From: Bacillota bacterium | GTDB lineage: Bacteria; Bacillota; Clostridia; Acetivibrionales; DTU013 | DNA: 64,000 bases | Assembly: GCA_023412665.1 (NCBI GenBank) | Contig: JAEZCA010000010.1 | Coordinates: 62,001-126,000, forward strand | Reading direction: 5' to 3' | Part shown: piece after piece, positions 27,013 through 35,046 of the stretch | How positions within the stretch are numbered: the first letter of the stretch is position 1 | Layout of the letters: the number at the start of each line of letters is the position of its first letter | The notes under the pieces: model-generated | What the model saw: the letters and a program-made list of their open reading frames with translations, nothing else | What the model was told of the DNA's origin: nothing | Database searches by the model: none | Translations under genes and position numbers: made by a program

Positions 27013-27635
27013 AATGAAGTAGGCTCCTTGAAATTCTTATCCAATACCCCTGTTCCACCCTCAATTACTCCGTCATGTTTGATAACCCTAATAATTGTTT
27101 TTAGAAAACAAATGACATCTAACCTAAATGAAATGTTTTGGACGTATTCTCCATCTAGCTTGGCCTTAACCTCGATCGGGAGTTCATCTCTTCCATTGAT
27201 TTGCGCCCAACCTGTTAAGCCCGGATAAACACTATTTGCACCATATTTATCACGCTCGTCTATTAAATCATATTGGTTCCATAAAGCAGGTCTTGGGCCG
27301 ATTATACTCATTTGTCCTATAAAAATGTTCAATATTTGCGGCAACTCATCAAGACTTGTTTTTCTTAAAAATTTACCTACCTTAGTTATGTATTGTTCTG
27401 GGTTTTCCAACAGATGTGTGGGCTTATCCTTGGGAGTATCTACACTCATAGTACGAAACTTTAATATACTAAAATGTGCTTTATTCTTTCCTACTCTTTT
27501 TTGAGAAAATAGGACAGGCCCCTTGGAATCAACTTTAATTGCGATAACAATTATCAGCAGAAAGGGCAACAGAATTACTAAACCTAGAAATGATAATATC
27601 AAGTCAATTAATCGCTTAAACTTTAGATAAACCAT
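27009..27635 (-). CDS. Undecaprenyl-phosphate sugar-1-phosphate transferase
   Basis: This 208-residue protein is of the short PglC/WcaJ C-domain type. It has one N-terminal hydrophobic helix (LIDLILSFLGLVILLPFLLIIVIAI) and the family motifs KFRTM, SLDELPQILNIFIGQMSIIGPRP and PGLTGWAQINGRDEL. It starts EPS repeat-unit assembly by loading a sugar-1-phosphate on undecaprenyl phosphate. It overlaps the next gene by 4 nt (ATGA). A 45-nt gap separates it from the ABC exporter of RiPP cassette 2, so peptide cassette and EPS assembly genes probably share a transcript. Confidence 0.94.
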   Translation of the reverse strand: MVYLKFKRLIDLILSFLGLVILLPFLLIIVIAIKVDSKGPVLFSQKRVGKNKAHFSILKFRTMSVDTPKDKPTHLLENPEQYITKVGKFLRKTSLDELPQILNIFIGQMSIIGPRPALWNQYDLIDERDKYGANSVYPGLTGWAQINGRDELPIEVKAKLDGEYVQNISFRLDVICFLKTIIRVIKHDGVIEGGTGVLDKNFKEPTSL

Positions 27636-27680
27636 ACATTAACCTCAAAAAAACTCTAATTCATTATTCATTGTATGCTC

Positions 27681-29348
27681 CTATATTAATTGAAGCTGTT
27701 CTTCCTTGAGTAACCCATCCTGTATGCGCAGGACCCGGTTACATATCTTCAGTGCTGTCTGCCGGTGAGTGATAATAATGCACGTGCGTGCCGGAGCCAT
27801 CTTGCTTATTGATTCCAGTACCCGCATCTCGGTTTCTGCATCAAGGGCTGAGGTTGCCTCATCCAGCAGCAATATGGCAGAATTCTTTAAAAATGCCCTT
27901 GCTATTGCAATGCGCTGGGCTTGCCCTTCTGATAACCGTACTGCTTTTTCTCCTATCTTTGTCCGTATCCCATCCGAAAGCTCGCTGACAAAGTCCCAGG
28001 CGTCAGCAGCCTTCAATGCCTTCTTTATATCCTCTTCTGAGGCATTCTGATCCGCAACACGCAGGTTGTCTTCAATAGTACCTGAAAACAGCGTGTTGCC
28101 CTGTGGTACATATGATATTACAGATCGGCAGGAAGCGCTGGCCTCTACCCTCTCATTACCACTAATAAAATAAATATTCCCTGTCTGGGGCTTGAGCAGC
28201 GCCAACAGCATACGTATCATAGTTGTCTTGCCTTCGCCGGATGGCCCCACCAGACCTACTGTTTCTCCAGGCTTTATATCAAAGCTGACGTTTTCCAGTA
28301 TTACATTTCCCTGGTCATACGAAAAGCTCACATTTTCAAATATCATTCCGGAGCTTATCCATTTAAGCTGCTCTTCACCCCTGTGCTCCGGCTGCAGCTC
28401 TTCAAGCTCTATCAGTCTGCTTGCTGAGGCTTCGGTAGCTATCAGCTGCGGTACACTCCTTGCCAGTCCTATAAATGGCGACTGTACCTGGCCTACGAGC
28501 TGAAGGAAGGCTGTCAGTGAACCAAAGGATGTAGTGCCTTGTGCCAGCTTCATTGCTCCCCAGCCAAAGGCCAGAAAGTATCCGGCCCAATACCCTACTG
28601 CAAATGACGAGCTTGCCATTACACCCATAAAATTTCTCTTTAGCACCACGCCAAGACGAATCTTCTGGATGCCCTGCATTCTTTGCCTTGTGTAGCTTTC
28701 CAGTGAAAACGCCTTGACTACGAGCATGTTTAATATGGACTCGTGAGCTACAGCCCTGTAATCCGCTTCCAGCTCCTGTATCTTTATATGCATACTGCGA
28801 AGCTTTCTGCTGAACAGCCGATACAGCAATACGGTTACCGGCCCGAGGAAAAACGCCAGTATGCCAAGTGTCCTGTCAATGGCAAGCAGCGTGAAGAATG
28901 CAGCTACCAGCTGGACTCCCAGCGATATCATGGATGGCACGACATTTGTTATACCATTAACTACTACATTGATGTCGCTTGTCATCCTGGTCAGGATATC
29001 TTCGCTGTGATATCTGGAAAAAGCTGTCCAGTCCGAGTATGAGAGCTGCTTGTACAGGTCAACCCTCATGCTGTTTGCCATCGCGTCATGGACCCTGACA
29101 GACACCATTGAAGCTGCTGCATTTAGAACCAGGAGCAATAATATGATAAAAACGAATGCTATTCCTTGCCCTGTAGCTTCATTCATTTGCCTTGCTATGG
29201 CAAAATCCACAAGGTTTTTTGATACCACAGCCATGCGGACAGAGCAAAGCGATGTTAAGCTGGTTATCAATATAAGCAGGATTATCTGCAACAAAAATGG
29301 TTTTACTTTTAAATAAAACCATTTAATAAGAAATCTTATTTTTTTCAA
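27681..29348 (-). CDS. ABC exporter (fused permease-ATPase), RiPP cassette 2
   Basis: This 555-residue protein has six membrane segments in residues 1-290 and an ATPase domain with Walker A GPSGEGKTT (368-376), signature LSEGQAQRIAIARA, Walker B AILLLDEATSALD and the switch His in IIITHR. It lacks an N-terminal C39 peptidase domain, so leader removal must be done by another protein, most simply the S26-type peptidase just upstream. It probably exports the modified peptide, though a glycan-lipid substrate cannot be excluded. The start is TTG at 29348, overlapping the peptidase stop, with AGGAG 7 nt upstream. Cassette 1 has no equivalent gene in the window. Confidence 0.9.
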   Translation of the reverse strand: MKKIRFLIKWFYLKVKPFLLQIILLILITSLTSLCSVRMAVVSKNLVDFAIARQMNEATGQGIAFVFIILLLLVLNAAASMVSVRVHDAMANSMRVDLYKQLSYSDWTAFSRYHSEDILTRMTSDINVVVNGITNVVPSMISLGVQLVAAFFTLLAIDRTLGILAFFLGPVTVLLYRLFSRKLRSMHIKIQELEADYRAVAHESILNMLVVKAFSLESYTRQRMQGIQKIRLGVVLKRNFMGVMASSSFAVGYWAGYFLAFGWGAMKLAQGTTSFGSLTAFLQLVGQVQSPFIGLARSVPQLIATEASASRLIELEELQPEHRGEEQLKWISSGMIFENVSFSYDQGNVILENVSFDIKPGETVGLVGPSGEGKTTMIRMLLALLKPQTGNIYFISGNERVEASASCRSVISYVPQGNTLFSGTIEDNLRVADQNASEEDIKKALKAADAWDFVSELSDGIRTKIGEKAVRLSEGQAQRIAIARAFLKNSAILLLDEATSALDAETEMRVLESISKMAPARTCIIITHRQTALKICNRVLRIQDGLLKEEQLQLI

Positions 29349-29836
29349 TGCATGCTCCTTGCTATCCCGAACCTTCTTAAAATCTGTCCGGCTATGCTGT
29401 ATGCTTTAAAGATAAATCTCCTAACCGGGAGCAGGAACATCCATATACCTGCCGGTATCATCAATCGGTATGACCGGCTCGGAATACTCCTGCCATTTTT
29501 TTTAACACTGCTTACAACTGCTATTAACTGCTCAGGATAAAGAGGTCCTTCAACATATACCTGGTTATCTCCTACCATATAGAAACGGTCGGATACTTTC
29601 CTACAGACCCTATGCAGCACATACACACCGTTATTTCTTTTGATCAATACGATGTCTAGCTTTTTTAGTCTATCAAAATCAGGTTTCATCAAATCGACGG
29701 AATCGATCCCCTCTCTGAGAAAGGGATGCATGCTGCTGCCGGTGACAATGATGCTCACCCTGCTATTTTCGTTTTGAAGTATTTCCTGTACTACCGGAAA
29801 AATCTCAGCTGACTTTGCTTTTATTACATTATGCAT
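29345..29836 (-). CDS. S26-type (Ser/His) signal-peptidase-like protein, RiPP cassette 2
   Basis: This 163-residue protein has GSSMHPFL with Ser35 as candidate nucleophile, followed by KKLDIVLI and YVLHRV with His75 where bacterial SPase I has Lys. The layout is the same as the cassette 1 protein (1724-2212), including the MVGDN motif and a C-terminal hydrophobic segment (AGIWMFLLPVRRFIF). It is coupled by a 13-nt overlap to the HPr-kinase-like gene and by a 4-nt overlap to the exporter. The likely job is cleavage of the leader or of the exported peptide; this is inferred from context. Confidence 0.8.
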   Translation of the reverse strand: MHNVIKAKSAEIFPVVQEILQNENSRVSIIVTGSSMHPFLREGIDSVDLMKPDFDRLKKLDIVLIKRNNGVYVLHRVCRKVSDRFYMVGDNQVYVEGPLYPEQLIAVVSSVKKNGRSIPSRSYRLMIPAGIWMFLLPVRRFIFKAYSIAGQILRRFGIARSMH

Positions 29837-30693
29837 TTATAAACCAGCTCCACAGCTTCGGCATCCGGTCTGCACTTAAGCTTATAGACAGGCACTGAAG
29901 ATACTATTTTTTCAAATAATGATAATGATAGCTCCATCATGGCGCTGTCGTGATAGGGCAGCAGCAATCTTGGCATTACACCGGTCACTGCTTCTATTGT
30001 ATTCACCTGACGAATCGAGTTTTCCCCATCTTGTTCCAGTAACACAATTGCTGTAAGAGGAACGCTCATGTTCAGGAATTTATCCGATGATCCGCTCCAG
30101 GGTGTACCATAAAGCACAGGTCTTCCATCTGTCAGCCGGATAACAGGAGCATCGTCATTAATTACGTTTGTTCCCTCTTTATACTGCTCCCATAGACTGA
30201 CATGAGTAGATTTCCCAGTTCCCGACGGAGCAGTGAACGCCAGACCCTTCCCTTTATATTCGATACAGGATGCATGCAGTACGATACTGTTTTTGTAAAT
30301 TATATGGTTTCTGAATGCAATACCTAAAAATTGAAGCGCCAAAATATCAGGAGGATTTGTATCGGGATCTGAAGAAACGATGTCTCCCTGATAATATACC
30401 TTGCAGCTGGTCCAGTAAATATCTGCGTCAACTGCAGCGATGGGTCTGTTCACAGGATTTGTGAGAAATGCGAAATAACCACTGTCTGGTGAGCTTTTTC
30501 TTATCCACTTCATCATTCCTTCGTCAGATACCATTTCTCCTTCGGGCAAAGATATATCCTGCCAGGCCTGCATTTCCACGTACATATCTGCACGGTCTAT
30601 GGCATTTATCAAAAATGGGCTCAGCCTGTCAATGACATATTGATTTGTTGTACGGACAGCTAAAGTTATGTCCGCGATTTTGTAAAAAAGCAT
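29824..30693 (-). CDS. HPr-kinase-like ATP-binding protein, RiPP cassette 2
   Basis: This 289-residue protein has P-loop APSGTGKST (155-163), VINDDAPVIRL with an Asp pair, and YGTPWSGSSD, the same three-part signature as the cassette 1 paralogue. The N-terminal domain is family specific. In lasso clusters relatives phosphorylate a C-terminal Ser of the precursor. The precursor encoded just upstream (30768-30914) ends in Ser, which makes that a testable idea. It is separated from the precursors by an attenuator-like hairpin. Confidence 0.82.
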   Translation of the reverse strand: MLFYKIADITLAVRTTNQYVIDRLSPFLINAIDRADMYVEMQAWQDISLPEGEMVSDEGMMKWIRKSSPDSGYFAFLTNPVNRPIAAVDADIYWTSCKVYYQGDIVSSDPDTNPPDILALQFLGIAFRNHIIYKNSIVLHASCIEYKGKGLAFTAPSGTGKSTHVSLWEQYKEGTNVINDDAPVIRLTDGRPVLYGTPWSGSSDKFLNMSVPLTAIVLLEQDGENSIRQVNTIEAVTGVMPRLLLPYHDSAMMELSLSLFEKIVSSVPVYKLKCRPDAEAVELVYKCIM

Positions 30694-30707
30694 TGCTGTT
30701 TTCCCCC

Positions 30708-30748
30708 AAAAAAATAAACATTACGTACCGCATAACCAATACGTAATG
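30708..30748 (-). terminator. Terminator/attenuator between cassette 2 precursors and the HPr-kinase-like gene
   Basis: On the minus strand a perfect 9-bp stem (CATTACGTA with TACGTAATG) with a 12-nt loop is followed by TTTATTTTTTT. It begins 20 nt after the precursor A stop. The same arrangement, with an unrelated stem sequence, occurs in cassette 1 (3115-3141). Confidence 0.8.
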
Positions 30749-30767
30749 CAAAATATCTCTCTATAAA

Positions 30768-30914
30768 TCAGCTCAACGCCCAGAAAGAATAATCAAGTTT
30801 TCCGTCCTTGTCCTTGTCGCACCATATCTCATCCGTCTTGCAGGAGCTATTGCTCAGTCTTTCGTTCAGCATAAGCTCTACCTTTTGGAAAACAGGCTTA
30901 ACGTATGGCTTCAT
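30768..30914 (-). CDS. Candidate RiPP precursor peptide A, cassette 2 (48 aa)
   Basis: This small gene starts at ATG 30914 behind AAGGAGGTGC. The product begins MKPYVKPVFQ with the YVKP leader motif at residues 4-7, then a helical LNERLSNSSC segment. Cys25 and Cys32 lie in the stretch CKTDEIWC. The core continues with DKDKDGKLD and ends YSFWALS, so the last residue is Ser. It shares start, spacing and NERL/SERI-x3-SC pattern with precursor B, its upstream neighbour. It is too short for ordinary gene finders. A precursor role is inferred from the position between radical SAM and kinase-like genes. Confidence 0.82.
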   Translation of the reverse strand: MKPYVKPVFQKVELMLNERLSNSSCKTDEIWCDKDKDGKLDYSFWALS

Positions 30915-30949
30915 ATCATGCACCTCCTTACCAACACATATTTACATTC

Positions 30950-31111
30950 TTACCATGCGCCCTGATTCCATGTGTAATTGGTCCAGTTCGGCTCGCATTC
31001 AGTATTAACACCTGCGAAGCAGGAGCCTACCTTGACACAGCTTGTCTGTGCTATTCTTTCACTTACACATACCTGTGCCATTTCAAATACAGGTTTTACG
31101 TATTCTTTCAT
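30950..31111 (-). CDS. Candidate RiPP precursor peptide B, cassette 2 (53 aa)
   Basis: This small gene starts at ATG 31111 behind GGAGG. The product begins MKEYVKPVFE with YVKP at residues 4-7 and has SERIAQTSC before the core. Cys residues are at 15, 25, 31 and 39; the core reads CVKVGSCFAGVNTEC and then an aromatic tail with NWTNYTWNQGAW. It lies 50 nt downstream of the radical SAM gene and 35 nt upstream of precursor A. A TTGACA overlapping the radical SAM stop codon could be the -35 of a precursor promoter, but the -10 is poor. Confidence 0.82.
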   Translation of the reverse strand: MKEYVKPVFEMAQVCVSERIAQTSCVKVGSCFAGVNTECEPNWTNYTWNQGAW

Positions 31112-31161
31112 ATATGCTTCCTCCTTTCAAAATTGATCTAGATTAGCCAGTATACTATATG

Positions 31162-32268
31162 TCAAATCACACTTGTGATTCTGGCATTCGTTCTTAGTTT
31201 TGCGATTTCACACAAGTAAGGTGCCGGTCTGTCGTAGCATCCTGTCTCGAGCTTGAGCCTTGCAGGGCAGTAAAAACATTCTCCCTTCATATCGCATTCC
31301 TTGCATTCTTTGCATACCGTGATCTGTCTGCAGCCTTCCTTAAGCTGCTCCCATGCTTTTTCCATTCCTATCTCCAACGGATATACCGCAGGCTCGCTCA
31401 TCAACCCGCAAGGTGTCATCCTGCCATCCCATGCCAGCCACAATCCGCTTTTGCCGGCCTGACAGTAAAATGCGCTGTTTTCATCTTTATTTGCTTCTTC
31501 CAAGGCGGGGATTATTTCCCCATCGTATTCGTCATTTATTATACTGGCCGTAATCTCTGCATTAGCTTTGTTGTAGGCCATTCTCATTGCGTCGTGCTCC
31601 AGGATTTCCTCAGGTGTCAGCCGCTGACCCAACGGGTCGCTGCTGCAGCCCTCTCTTCTTGGTGATATATAGTTTACTATACCGAATATAGCTCCGTTTT
31701 CCCTTGCCAAAGCACCGATTTCATTAAATTCACGCCAGTTGCCTTTTACAGCGGTAGTCTTCAGTTCAAGGTTTATACCCTGCTGGCTCAAAAGCCCGAT
31801 ACTGTTTATTACCCTTTCATATCCGCTTCTATTTCCGCATACCTTTTCATATGTATCTGCAGATGCTCCGTATACTGTCAAACTCACCTGCAGCGGTGGT
31901 GTTTTCCCCAACCATTGGGCTATTTCCGGTGTAATCAGAGTTGCGTTTGTGTATATCTGTATAATGAACCCCATAGAAGCCATTGTTTCATATATTTCCC
32001 TGAAGTCCTTCCGTAAAAACACTTCCCCTCCGGTCAAGGTAATAAAGAGTACCCCTGCGTCTCTTGCCATTTCAGCAAGCCTGATCCACTGCGCCGTAGT
32101 TAACTCCTTCTCCTTTATTGCCTTGTTGTCTGCCGGCTCTGCCAGATAACACATCTTACATCGTAGATTGCACCTGCAGGTCAATTCAAATGAAGCAGAT
32201 ATTGGTCTGCGCAGTGACCTTGCATTTGCAATCAGCTGGTTACTGACCATTTGCCAATTTAGGGCCAT
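31162..32268 (-). CDS. Radical SAM/SPASM peptide-modifying enzyme, RiPP cassette 2
   Basis: This 368-residue protein has CX3CX2C at Cys33, Cys37 and Cys40 (CRCNLRCKMCY), TLTGGEVFLRKDF for SAM binding and a Cys-rich SPASM domain (Cys269, 287, 319, 322, 325, 331, 334, 353). It is homologous along its whole length to the cassette 1 enzyme, including QAGKSGLWLAWDGRMTPCG versus LAAKSMYWITWDGKMLPCG. It has extra Cys at 31 and 322. The start codon shares one base with the PqqD-like stop (TAATG). It is expected to modify precursors A and B; the bond formed is unknown. Confidence 0.93.
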   Translation of the reverse strand: MALNWQMVSNQLIANARSLRRPISASFELTCRCNLRCKMCYLAEPADNKAIKEKELTTAQWIRLAEMARDAGVLFITLTGGEVFLRKDFREIYETMASMGFIIQIYTNATLITPEIAQWLGKTPPLQVSLTVYGASADTYEKVCGNRSGYERVINSIGLLSQQGINLELKTTAVKGNWREFNEIGALARENGAIFGIVNYISPRREGCSSDPLGQRLTPEEILEHDAMRMAYNKANAEITASIINDEYDGEIIPALEEANKDENSAFYCQAGKSGLWLAWDGRMTPCGLMSEPAVYPLEIGMEKAWEQLKEGCRQITVCKECKECDMKGECFYCPARLKLETGCYDRPAPYLCEIAKLRTNARITSVI

Positions 32269-32531
32269 TATTCTATCAAACCTCTGTCTCTAATATTTCC
32301 TATCATTTCCTCGATATCAGCTCGTGCTGTGGCCTCATCAATATCATATTCGCCCAGGATGGTTTGCACAAGCTTGTCCATCTCAGCGCCCTTCTCCAAC
32401 TGCTTCCAAAGAAGCGCACCGCTCTCGCTCAATATCATTAACCCATTATATTCGACCACCCTCTGGCCTAACGGAACAACTACCCACGATCCTGCAATTT
32501 CACGTAACATAAATCCATCTTTGATCTTCAT
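32268..32531 (-). CDS. PqqD-like RiPP recognition element (RRE) protein, cassette 2
   Basis: This 87-residue protein has the PqqD/RRE pattern with MKIKDGFMLREIAGSWVVVPLG, a beta hairpin and a helical half EYDIDEATARADIEEMIG. It is the first gene after the CapD-like gene and its own promoter (32710-32738). It is expected to bind the YVKP leaders of precursors A and B and hand them to the radical SAM enzyme, which starts at its stop codon. Its cassette 1 paralogue is at 4540-4806. Confidence 0.88.
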   Translation of the reverse strand: MKIKDGFMLREIAGSWVVVPLGQRVVEYNGLMILSESGALLWKQLEKGAEMDKLVQTILGEYDIDEATARADIEEMIGNIRDRGLIE

Positions 32532-32709
32532 GATACTCTCCTCTTACTTAATGTTATTAACCAAAGCATAGCTTCCAATGCCTGATTAGTCTTTAGTAAT
32601 TTATTTTCGTTTATATTTCAATATGAAACCTTACGAAAATTGAATGCTTCTGTGAATTTATGATTTTTTCGTACGTAAAATTTGAATAATAATGGAAACT
32701 TTTACAGCA

Positions 32710-32738
32710 ATATTATCATGATATGTTAAAAAAGTAAA
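32710..32738 (-). promoter_or_regulatory. Promoter ahead of RiPP cassette 2
   Basis: On the minus strand TTTACT (32733-32738) and TAATAT (32710-32715) are 17 nt apart, with TG one base before the -10. The start point would lie about 170 nt before the PqqD-like ATG. The AT-rich leader contains an imperfect stem (TTACGTACGAAAA with TTTTCGTAA), whose role is unknown. Confidence 0.65.
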
Positions 32739-32748
32739 GCCAATTTTT

Positions 32749-34680
32749 TTAGTTTTGAACAACTGCTGTAAAGCCTTCATTTTGATTCTGCCCTGCTGTT
32801 ATTTTCTTCCCGGTGGTTATGTCATCATCTATTTCAACAACGGGTTTGCGATATTCCTTTGTGTACTTGTATGTAGGTACCAGCTTGGCCATGGTCTCTC
32901 TTAGCATTTCATCACACTCCATGGAGTTTTCCAGTGTCTTTATGCACATTATGACCTCCTGGAAGCTCATGTCCTGCTGCTTTCCGATGAATATTTTTTT
33001 GTGGGCGGTCTTCTCAAGGCCTTCCTCTGCCATCAGCAGTTCTTCATAAAGCTTTTCGCCCGGGCGAAGTCCGGAGTATTCTATCTTGATGTCCACATCC
33101 GGCTCCAGGCCTGACAGGCTAATAAGGTCACGAGCAAGATCGGCTATCCTCACCGGTTCGCCCATATCCAGCACGAACACCTCTCCGCCGTTTGCCAGCG
33201 CTCCCGCCTGGATCACCAGCTGGGATGCTTCCGGTATAGTCATGAAGTACCGGATTATATCAGGGTGCGTTACTGTTACAGGGCCTCCCTGGATTATCTG
33301 CTTCTTGAATAGCGGGATAACACTGCCGTTGCTGCCGAGCACATTACCAAAGCGGACAGCCGCAAATTTTGTATCGCTCATCCTGTTCATGGACTGTACG
33401 ATTATCTCAGCCAAACGTTTGGATGCACCCATTATATTAGTAGGATTTACGGCTTTATCTGTAGAAACAAGTATGAATTTCTTTGAGCCAAAGTCAATTG
33501 CACGTCTGCAGGTATTCAGCGTACCGAATACATTGTTTTTAATTGCCTCCGCCGGATTTCCCTCCATCAGTGGTACGTGCTTGTGAGCTGCCGCATGGAA
33601 TACTACGCCTGGCCTGTAACGGTCAAATACCTCTCTGAGTCTTTCCCTGTCCCTGCAGGAGCCTATTAGCACTTCAAGATCCAGCTTGTCTTTATATGTA
33701 TAAACCAACTCATTTTGCAGGTCGTATGCAGTGTTTTCATATATATCGAATATTATCAGCTTTTTAGGTCCGAATTTCGCGATCTGCCTGCACAGCTCCG
33801 AGCCTATGGAGCCTCCGCCGCCCGTTACCAGAACGACTTCGTCTTTAAGGTAACCAGATATTTCATCCATGTTCAGACTTATCTCGTCGCGGCCCAGAAG
33901 GTCCTCAATGCTTACATTCCTGAGCTGCTTGACGGTTACTTCTCCGTCTATTACCTCCATCATGCTTGGAAGTGTTTTCAGCTTGCATTTTGTGTCCTTG
34001 CTGATCCTCAGCAGTTCGGCGATCTCTTTTTTTGAGGCAGACGGTATCGCTACTATTATTTCATCTATCTTGTACTGCTTAGCAAGCTCCTTTATTTTCT
34101 CTCTTCCCGAAACCACCGGCACATTGTTGATGCTGGTACCGTGCTTTGATTTATCGTCATCCACCACAACGACCGGCACCAGATTCATATCTACATGGTT
34201 TTTAAATTCCTTTATGATCATGGAGCCTGCGCTGCCTGCGCCAACTATCATCACATTGCTTGGTTTGCAGTGATTCCTCTGCATATGCATCCTGACCCTG
34301 CGCATATACCTGTAGCTGATCCTGATGCCTCCAACCAGCATCACGAGACATATCCAGGTAACAATGTATATGGATACCGGATAAACCCTGGCTGTCAACA
34401 GGCCGATTATTAGTCCAAGCCCTTCGGCTGCCAGTGTTCCCATTATGATCTGCATCATTTCCTCAATGCTTGCATATTCCCACAGGCTTCGATATAGTCC
34501 AAAAAAGTAGAAGGCTGCGATCTGGACTACTGTGATGGCTAATGTGTTTTTAAGTAGAAAGTCGATGTATTGCTGCGGTATGGCTGTATCGAATTTTATG
34601 AGTAGTGCAAGGCAAAGAGATAGATTGACCAGTATTGCGTCTGCTATAACGAGTAATATTTTTCTAATATTGATCGACAT
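32749..34680 (-). CDS. CapD/EpsC-type UDP-sugar 4,6-dehydratase, membrane-anchored
   Basis: This 643-residue protein starts with four membrane helices (about residues 8-120), then a CoA-binding-like Rossmann domain (VGAGSAG, 147-152). It ends in an SDR dehydratase domain with VTGGGGSIGSEL (285-296), a conserved HAAAHKHVPLME and STDKAVNPTNIMGASKR. It belongs to the WbpM/PglF/FlaA1/EpsC group, which makes UDP-4-keto-6-deoxy-GlcNAc-type sugars for chain initiation. It is the first gene of the EPS locus behind a 366-nt leader next to loaP. Confidence 0.93.
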   Translation of the reverse strand: MSINIRKILLVIADAILVNLSLCLALLIKFDTAIPQQYIDFLLKNTLAITVVQIAAFYFFGLYRSLWEYASIEEMMQIIMGTLAAEGLGLIIGLLTARVYPVSIYIVTWICLVMLVGGIRISYRYMRRVRMHMQRNHCKPSNVMIVGAGSAGSMIIKEFKNHVDMNLVPVVVVDDDKSKHGTSINNVPVVSGREKIKELAKQYKIDEIIVAIPSASKKEIAELLRISKDTKCKLKTLPSMMEVIDGEVTVKQLRNVSIEDLLGRDEISLNMDEISGYLKDEVVLVTGGGGSIGSELCRQIAKFGPKKLIIFDIYENTAYDLQNELVYTYKDKLDLEVLIGSCRDRERLREVFDRYRPGVVFHAAAHKHVPLMEGNPAEAIKNNVFGTLNTCRRAIDFGSKKFILVSTDKAVNPTNIMGASKRLAEIIVQSMNRMSDTKFAAVRFGNVLGSNGSVIPLFKKQIIQGGPVTVTHPDIIRYFMTIPEASQLVIQAGALANGGEVFVLDMGEPVRIADLARDLISLSGLEPDVDIKIEYSGLRPGEKLYEELLMAEEGLEKTAHKKIFIGKQQDMSFQEVIMCIKTLENSMECDEMLRETMAKLVPTYKYTKEYRKPVVEIDDDITTGKKITAGQNQNEGFTAVVQN

Positions 34681-35046
34681 CCCTTATCCTTCCCGTGTTT
34701 ATTTAACACCTTTATTAACACCGTCTAATATATTCTTTTAATTCTGTATAATGAGCTGATTTTTTTGCGGATCAGTCCGCTGCTGTCTTCAAAAGGGCAT
34801 AGCTTCGCCATTTATATATGAATTTTTCATATATATGGCCTCAATAACTCAACCCATTTGACCTCCTGATCTTATAGCGGGCCGAAACACCGGTACAAGA
34901 CTTCAGATTTTATGCGGCGATGTTTATTCTGCTTGACTGCTGCTTTTGCGAGAACGATAATTGGTATGTATTCTGCGATGTATGGTGCATTTTGCTTGCT
35001 GTTCTGCCGCTTGCCCTTTACAAATATCAACCCCAGGTAGTAGCTG
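34681..35046 (-). promoter_or_regulatory. 366-nt leader region between loaP and the EPS locus
   Basis: No gene is seen here. It contains a long AT-rich hairpin and, about 55 nt further towards the EPS genes, a short GCGGA-CTGA-TCCGC hairpin followed by As, not Ts. There is also an AGGAGG followed by ATGGGTTGA, which would be a two-codon frame. Because loaP-type antiterminators act on nearby long EPS or polyketide transcripts, this leader is the best candidate for the LoaP recruitment site. That is inference from position only. Confidence 0.45.
34807..34840 (-). other. Long RNA hairpin in the EPS leader (possible LoaP-responsive element)
   Basis: On the minus strand GGCCATATATATGAA and TTCATATATAAATGGC flank an AAA loop, forming about 13 pairs with a small asymmetry. 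No T-tract follows, so it is not an intrinsic terminator. It is the most stable-looking structure in the leader. Confidence 0.5.

Noticed and set aside
34873..34900. A small upstream frame after AGGAGG in the EPS leader
   Set aside because: It reads ATG GGT TGA, only two codons, so no leader peptide can be supported.
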